A stretch of DNA of 64,000 nucleotides from Trypanosoma brucei gambiense DAL972 (taxonomy: Eukaryota > Euglenozoa > Kinetoplastea > Trypanosomatida > Trypanosomatidae). The stretch lies in assembly GCF_000210295.1 (NCBI RefSeq), contig NC_026734.1:248001-312000 (forward strand), read 5' to 3'. Positions 43,805 to 54,150 of the stretch are shown here, in pieces; position 1 is the stretch's first letter; each line of letters begins with the position of its first letter. The notes beneath the pieces are model-generated. The model searched no databases. It saw nothing but the letters and a program-made list of their open reading frames with translations, and was not told the DNA's origin. Both the position numbers and the translations under genes were made by a program.

Positions 43805-45763
43805 ATGATAGTACTTCCCACTTTTGATTTCCCGCAGCTGGAGGATGGTCACGAACCACTGACATTACGGCAACAGCAGCAGCAGCCACCTCGTGGGGAA
43901 CTGGTTAATTTGGTCCACGTGTTACCGTTTGGTCTTGCGATACAGCAACGGGCCCTCCTCACCGCTCGGCTCCTAATGGAAGAGCGACAAAAACCATCAC
44001 GACGGCACGAGGACCCGAATGCTGCGGGTGCCTCCGATGGTGAAGACGACAGTGAGGGCGATGGTGATGGCAGTGGCGAATATGGAAGAGGAGGAGGGGG
44101 AAGCTTTCAGCAACAGCAATCGTACGCATCGCGACGCAAGAAGTTTGTGAAACTGACAGAAGAGGATTTGCAGGTTGACTGGTATGAGATACTTGGCTTA
44201 GAGCAGAGCGGAGGTGCGACCGATGAACAAATTCGCACCGCCTACCGACGACGTTGCCTTGAAACACATCCAGACAAGCAGAAAGATCGATCAGATGCGG
44301 CCTTCAAGAAGGTGCAGCGTGCCCTTGACATCCTCGGTGACCCCGAAACGCGATTGACATACGATTCCTCACGCCCTTTCGATGACACAATACCGGCAGA
44401 AACTCTACCAACAGGAGCCGACTTCTACGCAATATTTGGTCCTGTATTCGAACGCAACAAAAGGTGGAGCACGGACCCTAGTCTCCCTTCTATTGGGAAT
44501 GACAAAACAAGTTTGGAGGAAGTTAATAGGTTTTATGACCGCTGGGTGCGTTTTCAGAGCTGGCGCGACTTCTCACACATGGTAGAGCTTGATGAAATTG
44601 ATGATAGCATGTGCCGCGAAGAAAAAAGGTATTATATGCGTGAAAATGAGCGGCAACTTAACTGTTTACGCCGTGAGGAACAGCAGCGGTTGCGTACGTT
44701 AGTTGAGCGAGCCCGCAAAAATGATCCGCGGCTACGGCGCAAGCGTGAGGAGGACGAGGCGAAAAGGCAACGCGAGCAGAAGGAACGGGAGGACCGACGA
44801 CGTCAAGCGCGTGAGGAGGGGGAGCGGCGGCGTGCAGAGGAAATGGAGCGCGAGCGTCAGAAACGGGAGGAGGAGAAGCGGAAGATAACAGACACAAAGA
44901 ATGCCATTCGTCAGGCAAAAGATGATCTGATTGTCTTCCTGGAGGAGCACGGCCTTCTAGACGAGACGGCAACGAACAAACTTTTGCGACATGCAGTGCG
45001 GCGGCCTAACATAGGGTGGATATTTTCGAAAATTAACACTGCCGAGGAGGCTGCGGGTGTTGTCTCTGAGGTGAAAAACAAGGATACGACACGCCGCGCG
45101 ACGAGCACAAAAAGCGGTACGTCCAGCAACGTGGCCTCTCGCACTACCGACGAAAGTGAAGAAGATACTGAAGTTGAAGCCGTCATTTGCTTTAACGAAC
45201 TAGTTGAGGAAAAGGAGCGCCAAATCGGTCTGACCCGGTATGGTGAAGCTGTCAAAGCCAGGCCCGAACCCAAACCACAGGAGGCAAAAAAGAAGACCGT
45301 TCCTGAATCAGTGAACAAACACGCAAAGGAGTGGGATGAGGAGGACTTGACGCGCCTGCAAAAGGCGACGGCCAAGTTTCCCCCGGGTACAGTGGAACGC
45401 TGGAGTAAAATCGCTGAGCAGTTGCGCGGTAAGTTTACCGAGGAAGAGGCAATGCAGAAGGTGAATGAAATAACTGCGGGTCTCCATCGCAGTGGCGGTC
45501 AAACGGGAGTCGCCTCCGCCAAGCAACCGACGAGTGCAGTTGAGGGAAGCGGTGCAACCGCAGGAGGGGCCAACTCTCAGGTCGCTTCCGTGGAGGATTG
45601 GACGGTGAAGCAACAAAAGATGCTGGAGTTGGGTTTACGGGATTTAAAGGATTACAAGGAAAAGGATAAGTTTCAGAAGATTGCGGCGATGGTTGATGGA
45701 AAAAATGCCAGGGAATGCTTCGAGCGGTTTAAGTATCTCTGTGCTATGAATAAGCGCAAGTAG
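43805..45763 (+). CDS. Zuotin/DNAJC2 (MPP11)-like J protein with two SANT domains
   Basis: 652 residues. A J domain spans ~123-190, starting 'VDWYEILGLE' with the catalytic H155-P156-D157 loop. A zuotin-homology region follows. Then comes a highly charged, Arg/Glu-rich helix (~300-370) that in zuotin contacts the ribosome. Two C-terminal SANT/Myb-like domains follow: one near W510 ('EWDEEDLTRLQKATAKFPPG') and one near W599 to the end ('EDWTVKQQKMLELGLRDL'). This order matches the DNAJC2/MPP11 form rather than fungal Zuo1, which lacks SANT domains. The known role is to stimulate Hsp70 on ribosomes and so help nascent chains fold; the animal protein also acts at chromatin. Short poly-Gln and poly-Gly runs lie in the first 110 residues. 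The start at 43805 is the first ATG of the frame. Confidence 0.92.
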   Translation: MIVLPTFDFPQLEDGHEPLTLRQQQQQPPRGELVNLVHVLPFGLAIQQRALLTARLLMEERQKPSRRHEDPNAAGASDGEDDSEGDGDGSGEYGRGGGGSFQQQQSYASRRKKFVKLTEEDLQVDWYEILGLEQSGGATDEQIRTAYRRRCLETHPDKQKDRSDAAFKKVQRALDILGDPETRLTYDSSRPFDDTIPAETLPTGADFYAIFGPVFERNKRWSTDPSLPSIGNDKTSLEEVNRFYDRWVRFQSWRDFSHMVELDEIDDSMCREEKRYYMRENERQLNCLRREEQQRLRTLVERARKNDPRLRRKREEDEAKRQREQKEREDRRRQAREEGERRRAEEMERERQKREEEKRKITDTKNAIRQAKDDLIVFLEEHGLLDETATNKLLRHAVRRPNIGWIFSKINTAEEAAGVVSEVKNKDTTRRATSTKSGTSSNVASRTTDESEEDTEVEAVICFNELVEEKERQIGLTRYGEAVKARPEPKPQEAKKKTVPESVNKHAKEWDEEDLTRLQKATAKFPPGTVERWSKIAEQLRGKFTEEEAMQKVNEITAGLHRSGGQTGVASAKQPTSAVEGSGATAGGANSQVASVEDWTVKQQKMLELGLRDLKDYKEKDKFQKIAAMVDGKNARECFERFKYLCAMNKRK

Positions 45764-46293
45764 CAATTTTTTTTTTTTTTACTCGCCTCCCTATAAAACA
45801 TACATGGTCGCGGTGCACGATACTCTTTCTCACCTTAAAAGTAAGTGTACGTGAGGTTAACAGTGGTATCGGCGCGCTGGGCGCCGCCACCGGGCATGCG
45901 GTTGCAGTACCCCTTCCAAAGTAAATATCGTACAGTCACAAAGCTGGAAGTTCAAACTCCGGATTTTCTTCTTTTTTTTTTGTGTGTGTGTGGTGTTGCG
46001 GTTTTCTTCGACAGAACTGCACGATTTGATTCTGTGTTGCCGTCTGTCCCAAGCCCTACACAACTGCAAAAAAAAAAAACAACTTTCCCACCTTTCTTGC
46101 CATTCACTCAACACACACACAACAAACAAACAGCTCCTGTCACGGGTTTTTGTCCATTGGGAAAATAGGGTTGGGAGCAAACTGGAGGTTGTAAAGGAGA
46201 AGGGAGGGAAAAAGGAAACAAGGGGGCGGCGACGTGCTCCCAGAAAAAATAAATAAATAAAATAGGTAACAGTAACGTGGTTACAATTCGTGT
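45764..46293. promoter_or_regulatory. Intergenic region with trans-splice acceptor for the YIF1-like gene
   Basis: 530 bp without a gene. A T-rich tract (about 45965-46010) ends in AG at 46013-46014, a good acceptor with a leader of about 280 nt. An A-rich stretch follows at about 46068-46082. Confidence 0.5.
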
Positions 46294-47199
46294 ATGGACT
46301 CCTTTGGAAACCAGAAACATCCGATGAGGCAACAACAACAACAACAACAGTCCCCTGGGTACCCTGACCAATCTTCATGGGGAGGAACGCAACAGAATGC
46401 GATGCTAGAGATCGGGATGCAATACGGGCAGAATGTCCTTCAAGAAAAAAGTCAAGGTTTTATGAGCTACATATCCGTCGTCACGGGATTCCGCCGTTAT
46501 TTTCGTGTAGATAACCAGTACGTCAAACGCAAGCTCACTATGTTGCTATTCCCTTTTCTATTCAGCATGAAAAAAACAGAGGGTTATAGCAACAACGACT
46601 ATGAGGAAAGGCGGTATCCTTCAGGATTTGGGGGCGATTCGCCTCCTCCGATGCAAGGCGGCAGTTGGTCACCGACATCAACACAAAGCACGGAACAGGT
46701 GCCTCCACCAACTGAAGACGTACATGCATTTGACTTATATGTGCCACTGATGGGTGCTATAACGTACGTAATCCTTTCTGGTTTCCTCTATGGACTACAT
46801 CACAACAGCGTGCCGAATGAACAACTTGTAGGACCCGCTTGGTCGCTGCTATTTTGGCTTCAAGTGGAAGTTTTCATTCTGAAGCTCGTGTGTCACCTTC
46901 TTCGCACCACACCGGCATCAACCATACTCGAGCTCACCGCACTATGTTCCTACAAATACATCACGATTTGCCTTGCTGTGTTGCTGAGAGAGGTTTTGCG
47001 TTTGGAAGGTGAAACTGTGTATACTTGGGCAATACTTTTATATGTTGTGCTTGCCAATGCCACATTTGCCGCCAAAACTTTGATGCGCTCGCACCAACGA
47101 GAGCAACGCGTTCCGTACAACGCAAAGGTTTTTGCATATGTTACTGCGCTTCTGCAGGCACCCATGACTCTTTGGCTCGCGATACGGCCCTTTCAATAG
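46294..47199 (+). CDS. YIF1: YIF1-like ER-Golgi membrane protein
   Basis: 301 residues. The cytosolic N-terminus is Gln-rich (nine Gln near residue 12). The YIF1-family block 'GFRRYFRVDNQYVKRKLTMLLFPF' occupies about residues 66-90. The second half has five hydrophobic segments: about 146-166 ('LYVPLMGAITYVILSGFLYG'), 180-200, 210-228, 240-260 and 278-297. Yif1 works with Yip1 and Yos1 on COPII vesicles and at the Golgi, binding Rab GTPases during ER-to-Golgi transport. Length, topology and the 'VDNQYVKRKL' block fit the family well. A 43-residue hydrophilic insert (about 92-135) between the conserved block and the first membrane span appears longer than usual. Confidence 0.88.
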   Translation: MDSFGNQKHPMRQQQQQQQSPGYPDQSSWGGTQQNAMLEIGMQYGQNVLQEKSQGFMSYISVVTGFRRYFRVDNQYVKRKLTMLLFPFLFSMKKTEGYSNNDYEERRYPSGFGGDSPPPMQGGSWSPTSTQSTEQVPPPTEDVHAFDLYVPLMGAITYVILSGFLYGLHHNSVPNEQLVGPAWSLLFWLQVEVFILKLVCHLLRTTPASTILELTALCSYKYITICLAVLLREVLRLEGETVYTWAILLYVVLANATFAAKTLMRSHQREQRVPYNAKVFAYVTALLQAPMTLWLAIRPFQ

Positions 47200-47340
47200 G
47201 CACGTGCGGCTGATAGTCACGTTCCCATTCATGTGTGTTGTGCGTGCCAATTGATATTCCACATATGGTGGAACTGCAAGGAAGTTGGTTTGTCCCTTGC
47301 GCTGTTCCACACGCAGCTTTCATTAGTGTTATTGGTGTTG

Positions 47341-47382
47341 TAATTGTTGTTGTTGTTGTTGTTGTTGTTGTTTTTTATACAG
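47341..47382 (+). promoter_or_regulatory. Probable trans-splice acceptor for PRP38
   Basis: A (TTG)n run followed by six T and 'atacag', with AG at 47381-47382, gives a 5' UTR of about 104 nt to the ATG at 47486. No other AG follows a comparable tract before the start codon. Confidence 0.55.
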
Positions 47383-47485
47383 TTGGTTTACCTGACACTT
47401 CCTTCCTCAACCTGAAACCTATCGCGGTGCCTTCTTTTGTGTTTTGTGTGTTTCCGCCGTATTCTTCAACCGGTACCTGTGCATA

Positions 47486-48163
47486 ATGGCCACCGAAGCG
47501 GAGAAGGCGCAGGTAGGAACGCATCCCATCCAAGAAACAAATAAATTAATTAGTAGTTCGAACGTAATGAATAATGAGCGACCGGCGGCGTGGAACTTGA
47601 AGGGCCGCAGCGCAGTTGCCGCCTTCGATCCCGTTACACGCCACCGTATCCTCCAGTCGCAAACAATGGCCGCTTGCTTTCATCGTCCGCTAATGGCAAC
47701 GATGGAGGACCTCATTTCCGTGTCGTACGTCGGCGGATTGAGTGGTCCACTGCGCAAACCTGAACCGTTTATTTGCCTTATTGCGAGGGTGCTGCAAATA
47801 ACGCCAAACACCGCTATTGTGATGGCAATGCTTCGGCAGGACGTGCATAAATATTTGCGCGTTGCGGCACTCTTCATCATTAGGCTTATTGGAAATGGCA
47901 CCGCGATGCGTGAGGCTCTTCGGATAGGATGGAATGACTACAGGAAAATACGCGTCTATGGAAGCAAAGATGATTGTACATGTGAAACTAAAAGCCGAGA
48001 TGGTGAAAAAGCGGATACGAATGAAGTGGAGGGGGAGGCGCTGGTGGCGGCGCCAATTCACGCAATCATGTGCGTAGATGAAATCACGGATCGTTTGTTC
48101 AACACCGGGCGAGAGGGTTACAGCAGCACATGGTTAGGAGTTAACTTTTCTCCGCTCCTGTGA
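47486..48163 (+). CDS. PRP38: PRP38-family pre-mRNA splicing factor
   Basis: 225 residues from the ATG at 47486; an in-frame ATG 14 codons upstream is less likely because the Met at 47486 starts a typical 'MATEAEK' leader. The PRP38 domain is clear. It includes 'RILQSQTMAACFHRPLMATM', a Gly/Pro segment, 'RQDVHKYLRVAALFIIRLIG', then 'WNDYRKIRVYG' and a C-terminal 'CVDEITDRLFN'. PRP38 belongs to the U4/U6.U5 tri-snRNP and is needed for spliceosome activation. In trypanosomes this machinery serves trans-splicing of every mRNA and a few cis-introns. The family's C-terminal Arg/Ser tail is absent, as in yeast. An acidic Lys/Glu insert lies at about residues 165-190. It is the last + strand gene before the strand-switch region. 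Confidence 0.9.
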   Translation: MATEAEKAQVGTHPIQETNKLISSSNVMNNERPAAWNLKGRSAVAAFDPVTRHRILQSQTMAACFHRPLMATMEDLISVSYVGGLSGPLRKPEPFICLIARVLQITPNTAIVMAMLRQDVHKYLRVAALFIIRLIGNGTAMREALRIGWNDYRKIRVYGSKDDCTCETKSRDGEKADTNEVEGEALVAAPIHAIMCVDEITDRLFNTGREGYSSTWLGVNFSPLL

Positions 48164-50809
48164 AGCACCCTGTCGCCGCGTACAGTTGGGGACGCGATGG
48201 GTGCAATATGGAAGGAAAATTAACTGTGACGGGTGCGACGTCACCGGAATAGGGGGCATTTCTCCTGCAGAATCAGTCCCCGGAACGTAACCCCGTCCCC
48301 GTGCTCTCGATGTTTCTCCTCTCTTTCTTTTTTTTAAACTCGTGCGTGCAAGGAAATGAGAAAGGAGTAGGAAGTTCTCCCTTCGGTTTGTTTCCACATC
48401 CCAGGATTCCGTTCAGATATTTTCACGGTACCGGTGCCGGGATCTGTGCCCGTGTTTTGCGATAGGAGTTCGACGCGGATGTGGTGGTAAACAGACATTG
48501 AGGAAAGGGAAGCCTTCAACACAAATGGAAAGCGCTGACGGAAGGAATCACACGAAGCAGGAATGAGGAGGCGGTTCGAAACATCGGCCGGATGCGCAAC
48601 GTAAGTAATAGGGATTTGGGGTTCCTAAAACCGACGAATAAATTTAAAGACGCCCAGTCTTGCAGCACCCGCTACACATTCCATGCGAATGTTTTGCGTC
48701 GTCTGGAGAGTCCGCGAGCAACAGGCTCCAACGGCGGTTTACCTTCGATGGGGTGGCTGGCGCCACATCTCCTCATTCGTACGGGAGCGACTTATGTGTT
48801 GCCCTCCTGAGGAAATAACTGGAAGGGAGAAGCGGAGCGGCTCAACCCAATACTGGAAAGTTCACACAGGAAGCCGTTTAGGCGCAAGCACGTATGGTGG
48901 TATCACCACCTGAGTTTCGTGTTTTGTAGGGAAATTAAACAAACCCTAACTCATAAATGCCTCCGCCCGAGTGCTTCCTCTCCTCTTTGAATCACCCATC
49001 ATCCGCATATGGTGGATGCGGGGATTTGTTGTCATTATTATCGTTGGCGTTACTTGCGAGCAGCGGCCGCATGCGACTACTGGTCCCTCTCCTTTTTTAG
49101 TTAGCGGAAAGGGACGGTCGCAGGAGGGGAAGCGTTTAAAGTAATTTACAAATGTGAAGGTGGAGAATTCAGCACCGTGTCGCCGCGTGGTCCGCAATTC
49201 CCTTTCAGCAAGCACACGTGGGAGCCGGGGTTCCGTGAAGGTCTTCCAGACCACCCAACACCACGACTGGAGGAAAAGGCCCGCGTTATGCCTTCATTTT
49301 CATATTTAAGGGCGAGGAATTTAAGAACAAAAACAGATAAGAAAAACGAAAGACAAGGCGCGGCACATTTGCAGCAACCGTGCGCGTACTCATATTTATA
49401 GTGAGGTGGACTGTACTAGATGTCAGTGGCAGCAAAGAAAAACAACTAGAGCAATAACAACCGCTAGCCGCATGGCGGAACGCGACGGCCCGCACCCACA
49501 CATAACGGTGTCCGCAGCTAAGCGCACTTCATTACTTACCGTGTAATGCAAATATCAACCCGGCAATCGTGAAGGAAGTTAACTGACCCATCCCTCCTTC
49601 AGGTGGCAAAACGACCCCGGTTTCCATTTGCAATTCACTTAAGCCTCTGTCCCGGTTCCATTCAACATCCCCGCCAAATGCCAGCTCCAGTCAGTTAGCA
49701 TCCTGCTTCCCCAACACGTAAAAAATAAATACGGGATTGGTCCCGATGCTTCGTTTTCCCCTCTCCTCCACATCTTTGAATTATCGACGGGTTTAAGCGG
49801 CCCGTTTCTTCAGCACCGTGACACAATTAGCCGAGACTGCTCTCACCCCCATCCGAAGCAGCGATACAAACAGAACACAATGTACCACAACAAATACCAA
49901 CACAAAATGTTCACAAATCACAGCACTCCTTACCCACAACTCCGCGTACGAAAGCACACAGAGGAAAAATTGTACACTATTTCACACGGAGGCTGTGGGT
50001 GTCACAAATATCCAATCATCGCTGAAAACAAACATAAGCACGACAACGAATGTGAAGGAAATCCCAACCACATACACGTGTACCCAGGACTAAACACTAT
50101 CAGGCTGGCACTTTGGATTGTAAGTCGAATCTACGCAAAAGACAGTGTTCAGCGATAGGCTTGCACAATTCCTCCTAGAACTTGAGAAACCCCCTACTCA
50201 CCATAAGCTGTACTTTCTTCATTCTGGAGGAACACTCCACTCAAGGAGAGACTACATACAATGTTGCCTTCCGTATAAGTGGAAATTGTAACCCCTCGCC
50301 CCTGTACATTTGGATCGTAAAAAGGTATGTAGAAGTCTTGGGACCCCAAATACGGTATTACAGCCATAGCGAATGGTTGACAATTAAATTGTCAGTAACC
50401 CGCACTTGCCCCTTACAACTAGTTCCAACCTAACCTATACAAGTCATTAATAAGACAAATATAGTATTATCTGACACAGATAGTAATAAGCTAATAGCAC
50501 ACTGACAACGCAGCATGATACACAAAAAGAGTTACATAAAGTTTTTAGCTCCCTTGAGATGTCATGGCATCACCAGAGAGCTCTCAAAATAAACCACCGC
50601 TATCTTGATAACGGCACTCAGCATTGCTGGCAGTTACTGCTAAACAAAAAAAAATGATACAACATTCATTATTCATCTTAACAAAACAAATTCATATGAT
50701 ATTACTTATACACTCACATATTTAAGAATTAAACAATATGCACACGTGTACATGCACAAACCATAAAAAACAGGATGCTACGCAACAATGTTGGTAACGT
50801 AACAATAAA
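48164..50809. other. Convergent strand-switch region, probable transcription termination zone
   Basis: 2.6 kb between the last + strand gene and the 3' end of the minus-strand VSG-related gene. No intact gene is seen. Composition is more balanced (higher GC at 48.2-49.8 kb) than in the upstream spacers. Short open frames at 48592-48913 and 49177-49401 have no recognisable family. From about 49.8 kb on, the + strand becomes A/C-rich, as expected downstream of a minus-strand unit. A segment at about 49864-50050 is similar to 53990-54150. Confidence 0.55.
49864..50050. repeat. Diverged duplicate of 53990-54150
   Basis: By eye, 'acacaa..tcacaacaaata..aacataaaat..ttcac.aatcacaac.ctc.ttacccacaa.tcc' is shared between the two places at roughly 80-85% identity over the first ~70 bp. 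Weaker matches run on through 'gtgtcacaaat'. In the second copy the minus strand encodes a signal-peptide-like leader. The first copy keeps part of it (minus-strand 'ELWVRSAVICEHF'), but the similarity is lost where the mature part would begin. Confidence 0.6.
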
Positions 50810-52183
50810 CTAAAACATACAAAAAAGGGAAAGAATTAATAACATAACAACACCAGTTTTCACATCTATATAATAGAAACAATCATTATTCACTTCAGTA
50901 TCATCACCTTCACCGGCATCCTTACCTCGGTTACTTTTCCATAGCCCAGCATCACCACCAAGTTTCACCTCAAGAAATATTTCCTCTGCCTCATGTTGGA
51001 ATTCTTCCAACTCATGAAGATGACTGTCAGACTCTTTGGCATACTTCGTCATTTCTTGCAGTTGCTCAGTAGCGTTAGTGAGGCGGTTGTACCATGGAAT
51101 TCCACCATTTTCAAGTGTGTGATTGTAACTGACACATGTGAATCCAGCAGTGTAACCCAGGCAGGTGTGATTATCGTTATGGTCTGTTTTCACATAACCG
51201 AAAATACCCCTGACCTGATAGCCATTCTGTCCCAAATTCAACAACGCATCAAACTGAGCTAGCGCACTCTTTAAGGCTTTCACATTAGATGCAACATTTT
51301 TGTATGCACAAGCCTTACTAATCACATCCCATGCCTCAGTATGGTTGTATTTTATGTTTTTAGGGTCACATTTGTTGTTATCACCTTGACAAGAATCAGC
51401 CATCATGGTCCAACTACCATTTTTAGGTCTCCTTATTTCATCCTTGCAAGGGCAGTTATATCCATAATATATATTGTCATCACTGCTGTCTTCGACATCT
51501 GAATCACGATTGTTCCTTCTCTCTTCTTTCTTAACAATGTCGATAGCCTCTCCCACACATAGGCAGAAGAAGTCATTAATTAGTGTCTTTCCAACTAGCT
51601 TGTCTCCAAAAGAACCGCAGCTCGTGGCTGCATTGTAGACACTATTGAACAGCAGTGATTTGTTTCCTCTCATGGCTTCCTCCAGAGTTTTATTCTCATT
51701 TCTTGCCACATCCACAGCGTCGCCATACACAGCTCTCAACATATTATCTTTAGCAGAACGACTTGCATTCAAAGCTTTTGTCCTATTCACCTCTATTTGC
51801 TCCTTAAGCTTTTTAGCCTTCTCAAATAGTTTCTTCATCTCCTGATATGCTGTCGTGCTGTTAGATGAATTGCTCGAGCCCTTATTGCCACCAACAGCTT
51901 CTGCCTCACTGACCATTTCCTCCAAATTCTTCAGAATCTCTCCTTCCTTCTCACGATTCTTAAAGGAGGGTTGTGGGGCCTCTGCTTGCGTGATTCGGTA
52001 AATCTTGCAAAGTGTCTCGAATTCACCAACGTTGTGGTGCTTTTCTTCTTGACGGACATTATCCCTGATCGCCCTCCAATCAATCAACTCGGGGGTCCAC
52101 TTGAAAGACCACATATCACCCTGAGAGGAAGGAGATAAGACAGCCGCAAGCAACGCACTGGCAAACACTGTTTCGCGCCTCAT
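50810..52183 (-). CDS. VSG-related (B-type VSG-like) surface protein
   Basis: 457 residues starting at the ATG at 52183. This start gives a clean signal peptide (M-R-R-E-T-V-F-A-S-A-L-L-A-A-V-L-S) and follows a minus-strand pyrimidine tract with AG at 52197-52198, leaving a 13-nt leader. The frame extends 30 codons further upstream without a leader-like sequence. Mature features are long helices, several N-x-S/T sites, Cys pairs, and a late 'CVSYNHTLENGGIPWYNRL' block that resembles the conserved Cys...PW region of B-type VSG N-terminal domains. A Cys-rich VSG C-terminal domain is missing. The end ('TGVVMLLILSLFCMF') is hydrophobic and could be a GPI signal or a membrane anchor. It fits the VSG-related (VR) or ESAG2-like group found at internal chromosome sites. 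It is the only intact minus-strand gene in the window. Confidence 0.75.
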   Translation of the reverse strand: MRRETVFASALLAAVLSPSSQGDMWSFKWTPELIDWRAIRDNVRQEEKHHNVGEFETLCKIYRITQAEAPQPSFKNREKEGEILKNLEEMVSEAEAVGGNKGSSNSSNSTTAYQEMKKLFEKAKKLKEQIEVNRTKALNASRSAKDNMLRAVYGDAVDVARNENKTLEEAMRGNKSLLFNSVYNAATSCGSFGDKLVGKTLINDFFCLCVGEAIDIVKKEERRNNRDSDVEDSSDDNIYYGYNCPCKDEIRRPKNGSWTMMADSCQGDNNKCDPKNIKYNHTEAWDVISKACAYKNVASNVKALKSALAQFDALLNLGQNGYQVRGIFGYVKTDHNDNHTCLGYTAGFTCVSYNHTLENGGIPWYNRLTNATEQLQEMTKYAKESDSHLHELEEFQHEAEEIFLEVKLGGDAGLWKSNRGKDAGEGDDTEVNNDCFYYIDVKTGVVMLLILSLFCMF

Positions 52184-52279
52184 CGTGATTTTGCCTCTAC
52201 ATTCATTAGTCAAAGAGAGGAGCGAAAGCTTATCATTGCAACAATTATTGTTATTGACAGACACACTCAGCAAACAAAT

Positions 52280-54077
52280 ACATCAATGTATCGAAATTAA
52301 TAAGTGCCTGGGACAAATCAGCTGCTGCAGCATCCAACAAAGGGGGAGACACACACCAATACACATATTTACATGGGCTCACCCTCCTAAGCTGCATATT
52401 AACATTAAACACCCTCACAGCTGTTTTCCCATTGATTGTCTTACTCTTACATATATCCGCATACAATAAATCCACTTTCTTAAGCACCATGCTAGGTCCT
52501 CCACTTTCCCAAATGGGTTGTGCTCCAGCCTTTTTGATTTCCTCAACAAGCTTATCCATTCTCCTATCGAGCACCTGCACTTTTATGTTAAAATTATCCA
52601 AATCCTCCACTGGGTCCATTAGCTCCAGTCGCTGCTTAATAGCTTTATTCGCTAGTACATTGCGTGCTTAATTCGAACGCACGTGTTACCCTTATCCAAT
52701 GCACACAACTCTGCTGCTGAGCCTCATTTAGCACATACTCCTCCTTTCATACACATATTGACAATACTCTTTGGTCCCCTCTTTGTAAACATGGACAGCT
52801 CCTTGCCTCCCATTTTCTTAAATCACACACTCTTAAATGTAACAGTTAAATTTTCAAAACACTTTCATTAGACACTTGTGCTTATTATTGAAACCTTTCA
52901 TAATACTGTGATATGATGGAATATTATGCTAGTTGCCAACATACAAAACAGTCCCAGAACAACAAGTGACCTTCCCCGTCAGCATCTCATTTATATTATA
53001 TGCGACATGCAAAATAATCAGCATCCTCTGTTAACTCTTGCCATCCTCACTCCATATGCAAAGAGCAATAACACACTCCACAACCCCAGAACAAAAATAA
53101 TGGAGGGGTAGCCATATTTATCATCACTCACGATTAAAATAACTCAAAACAGAGACACTCCAACGAAAGAAATTATAACCTACGACAAACATGTAAGTAC
53201 GCGCATGCAAAGTTATGTATATTTATTATTATTATGATTGTGGTGAGGAGGAGTTATTTCTATCAATGCACTTCCTCATAGTAATACAACTGGTACTATT
53301 CCTACTTCCAATAAGATTCGTGTCGAGTCGCGGTTAGTCAACATTGCTGTTTACTTCGCTAAAGCATGAGCAGTTTAAAAAAGTATTTGACATCAGGAGG
53401 AGGAATACAAAAGACAATTGGTCATCAACAACGGAAAACAATGAAGGGAAAAGTGAAGATGTCGCATACTTCAACTAACAGAAAGAAAACATTTCCATTT
53501 CACTAAACAATTAAAGTCATTTACAGAGCCACTCATAAATAAATTATCCCGTGGAATGGGGCAGCTGCTTATGCTTCCACTGACACAATCCCATAATGGA
53601 CGACATTCGCCATATTGGGATACAGACTTGCCTATTTAATATCGTCCCATACCTTGCTAACTGTCTCCATAATAACTTCCTAGTGCGTATTTGCTTTCAC
53701 AAGAGCATTCGATAATATATTGCTTACTTCCCTGACACATTCATTACCTTCAGCGAATAATACACCAGCCTTAGCTACAAGATATCCCATTACACTCCAA
53801 TAAGATATATGTTATCCCTGTCTCTCACTTTCACTCCGACATCAAACATACAGTACGCTATTGTATACTTCCCCATTAACAAACAAATGCTGCTGTTCAC
53901 CACAAACATACAGTTCAGTTCATTCAAAAAACAACTAAGATAACACACAAACTCATTTAGCATGTATTTTGGGAAATCATATACTGATGCGCACGCACCT
54001 GCTGCAACACAACATATCACAACAAATATAAACATAAAATATTCACTAATCACAACACTCGTTACCCACAATTCCAT
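52280..54077 (-). pseudogene. Decayed surface-glycoprotein-like gene (ISG-like?)
   Basis: Minus-strand fragments in order suggest one broken gene. At 54077 a Met begins a leader ('ELWVTSVVISEYFMFIFVVICCVAAGACA') followed by 'SVYDFPKYML'. Around 53640-53800, in shifted frame, come 'LVAKAGVLFAEGNECVREV' and more, interrupted by stops. Around 52690-52870 there are 'GGKELSMFTKRGPKSIVNM' and 'AAELCALDKG'. At 52380-52670 there are 'VLANKAIKQRLELMD' and 'LDRRMDKLVEEIKKAG'. The helical, Lys/Ala/Leu-rich style with scattered Cys and a signal peptide recalls trypanosome invariant surface glycoproteins. I cannot confirm the family. Frameshifts and stops separate all fragments, so no product is expected. 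It lies directly upstream of the VSG-related gene on the same strand. Confidence 0.4.
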
Positions 54078-54150
54078 ATTCTAAAACACATACACTACTT
54101 TAAACGGAAGCAGTGTGTGTCACAAATGTATAATCTTAGTGGCAAAAAAT
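53990..54150. repeat. Diverged duplicate of 49864-50050
   Basis: Second copy of the segment described at 49864-50050. Here the minus strand still encodes the hydrophobic leader beginning at 54077. Confidence 0.6.

Noticed and set aside
48565..48590. tRNA B-box-like ggttcgaaac
   Set aside because: No matching A box, acceptor stem or cloverleaf could be formed around it.
48592..48913. Two overlapping + strand frames after PRP38
   Set aside because: No recognisable domain; both are short and in different frames. This could be PRP38 3' UTR or a relic.
48935..48950. Telomere-like ccctaac
   Set aside because: Single unit, not a repeat array.
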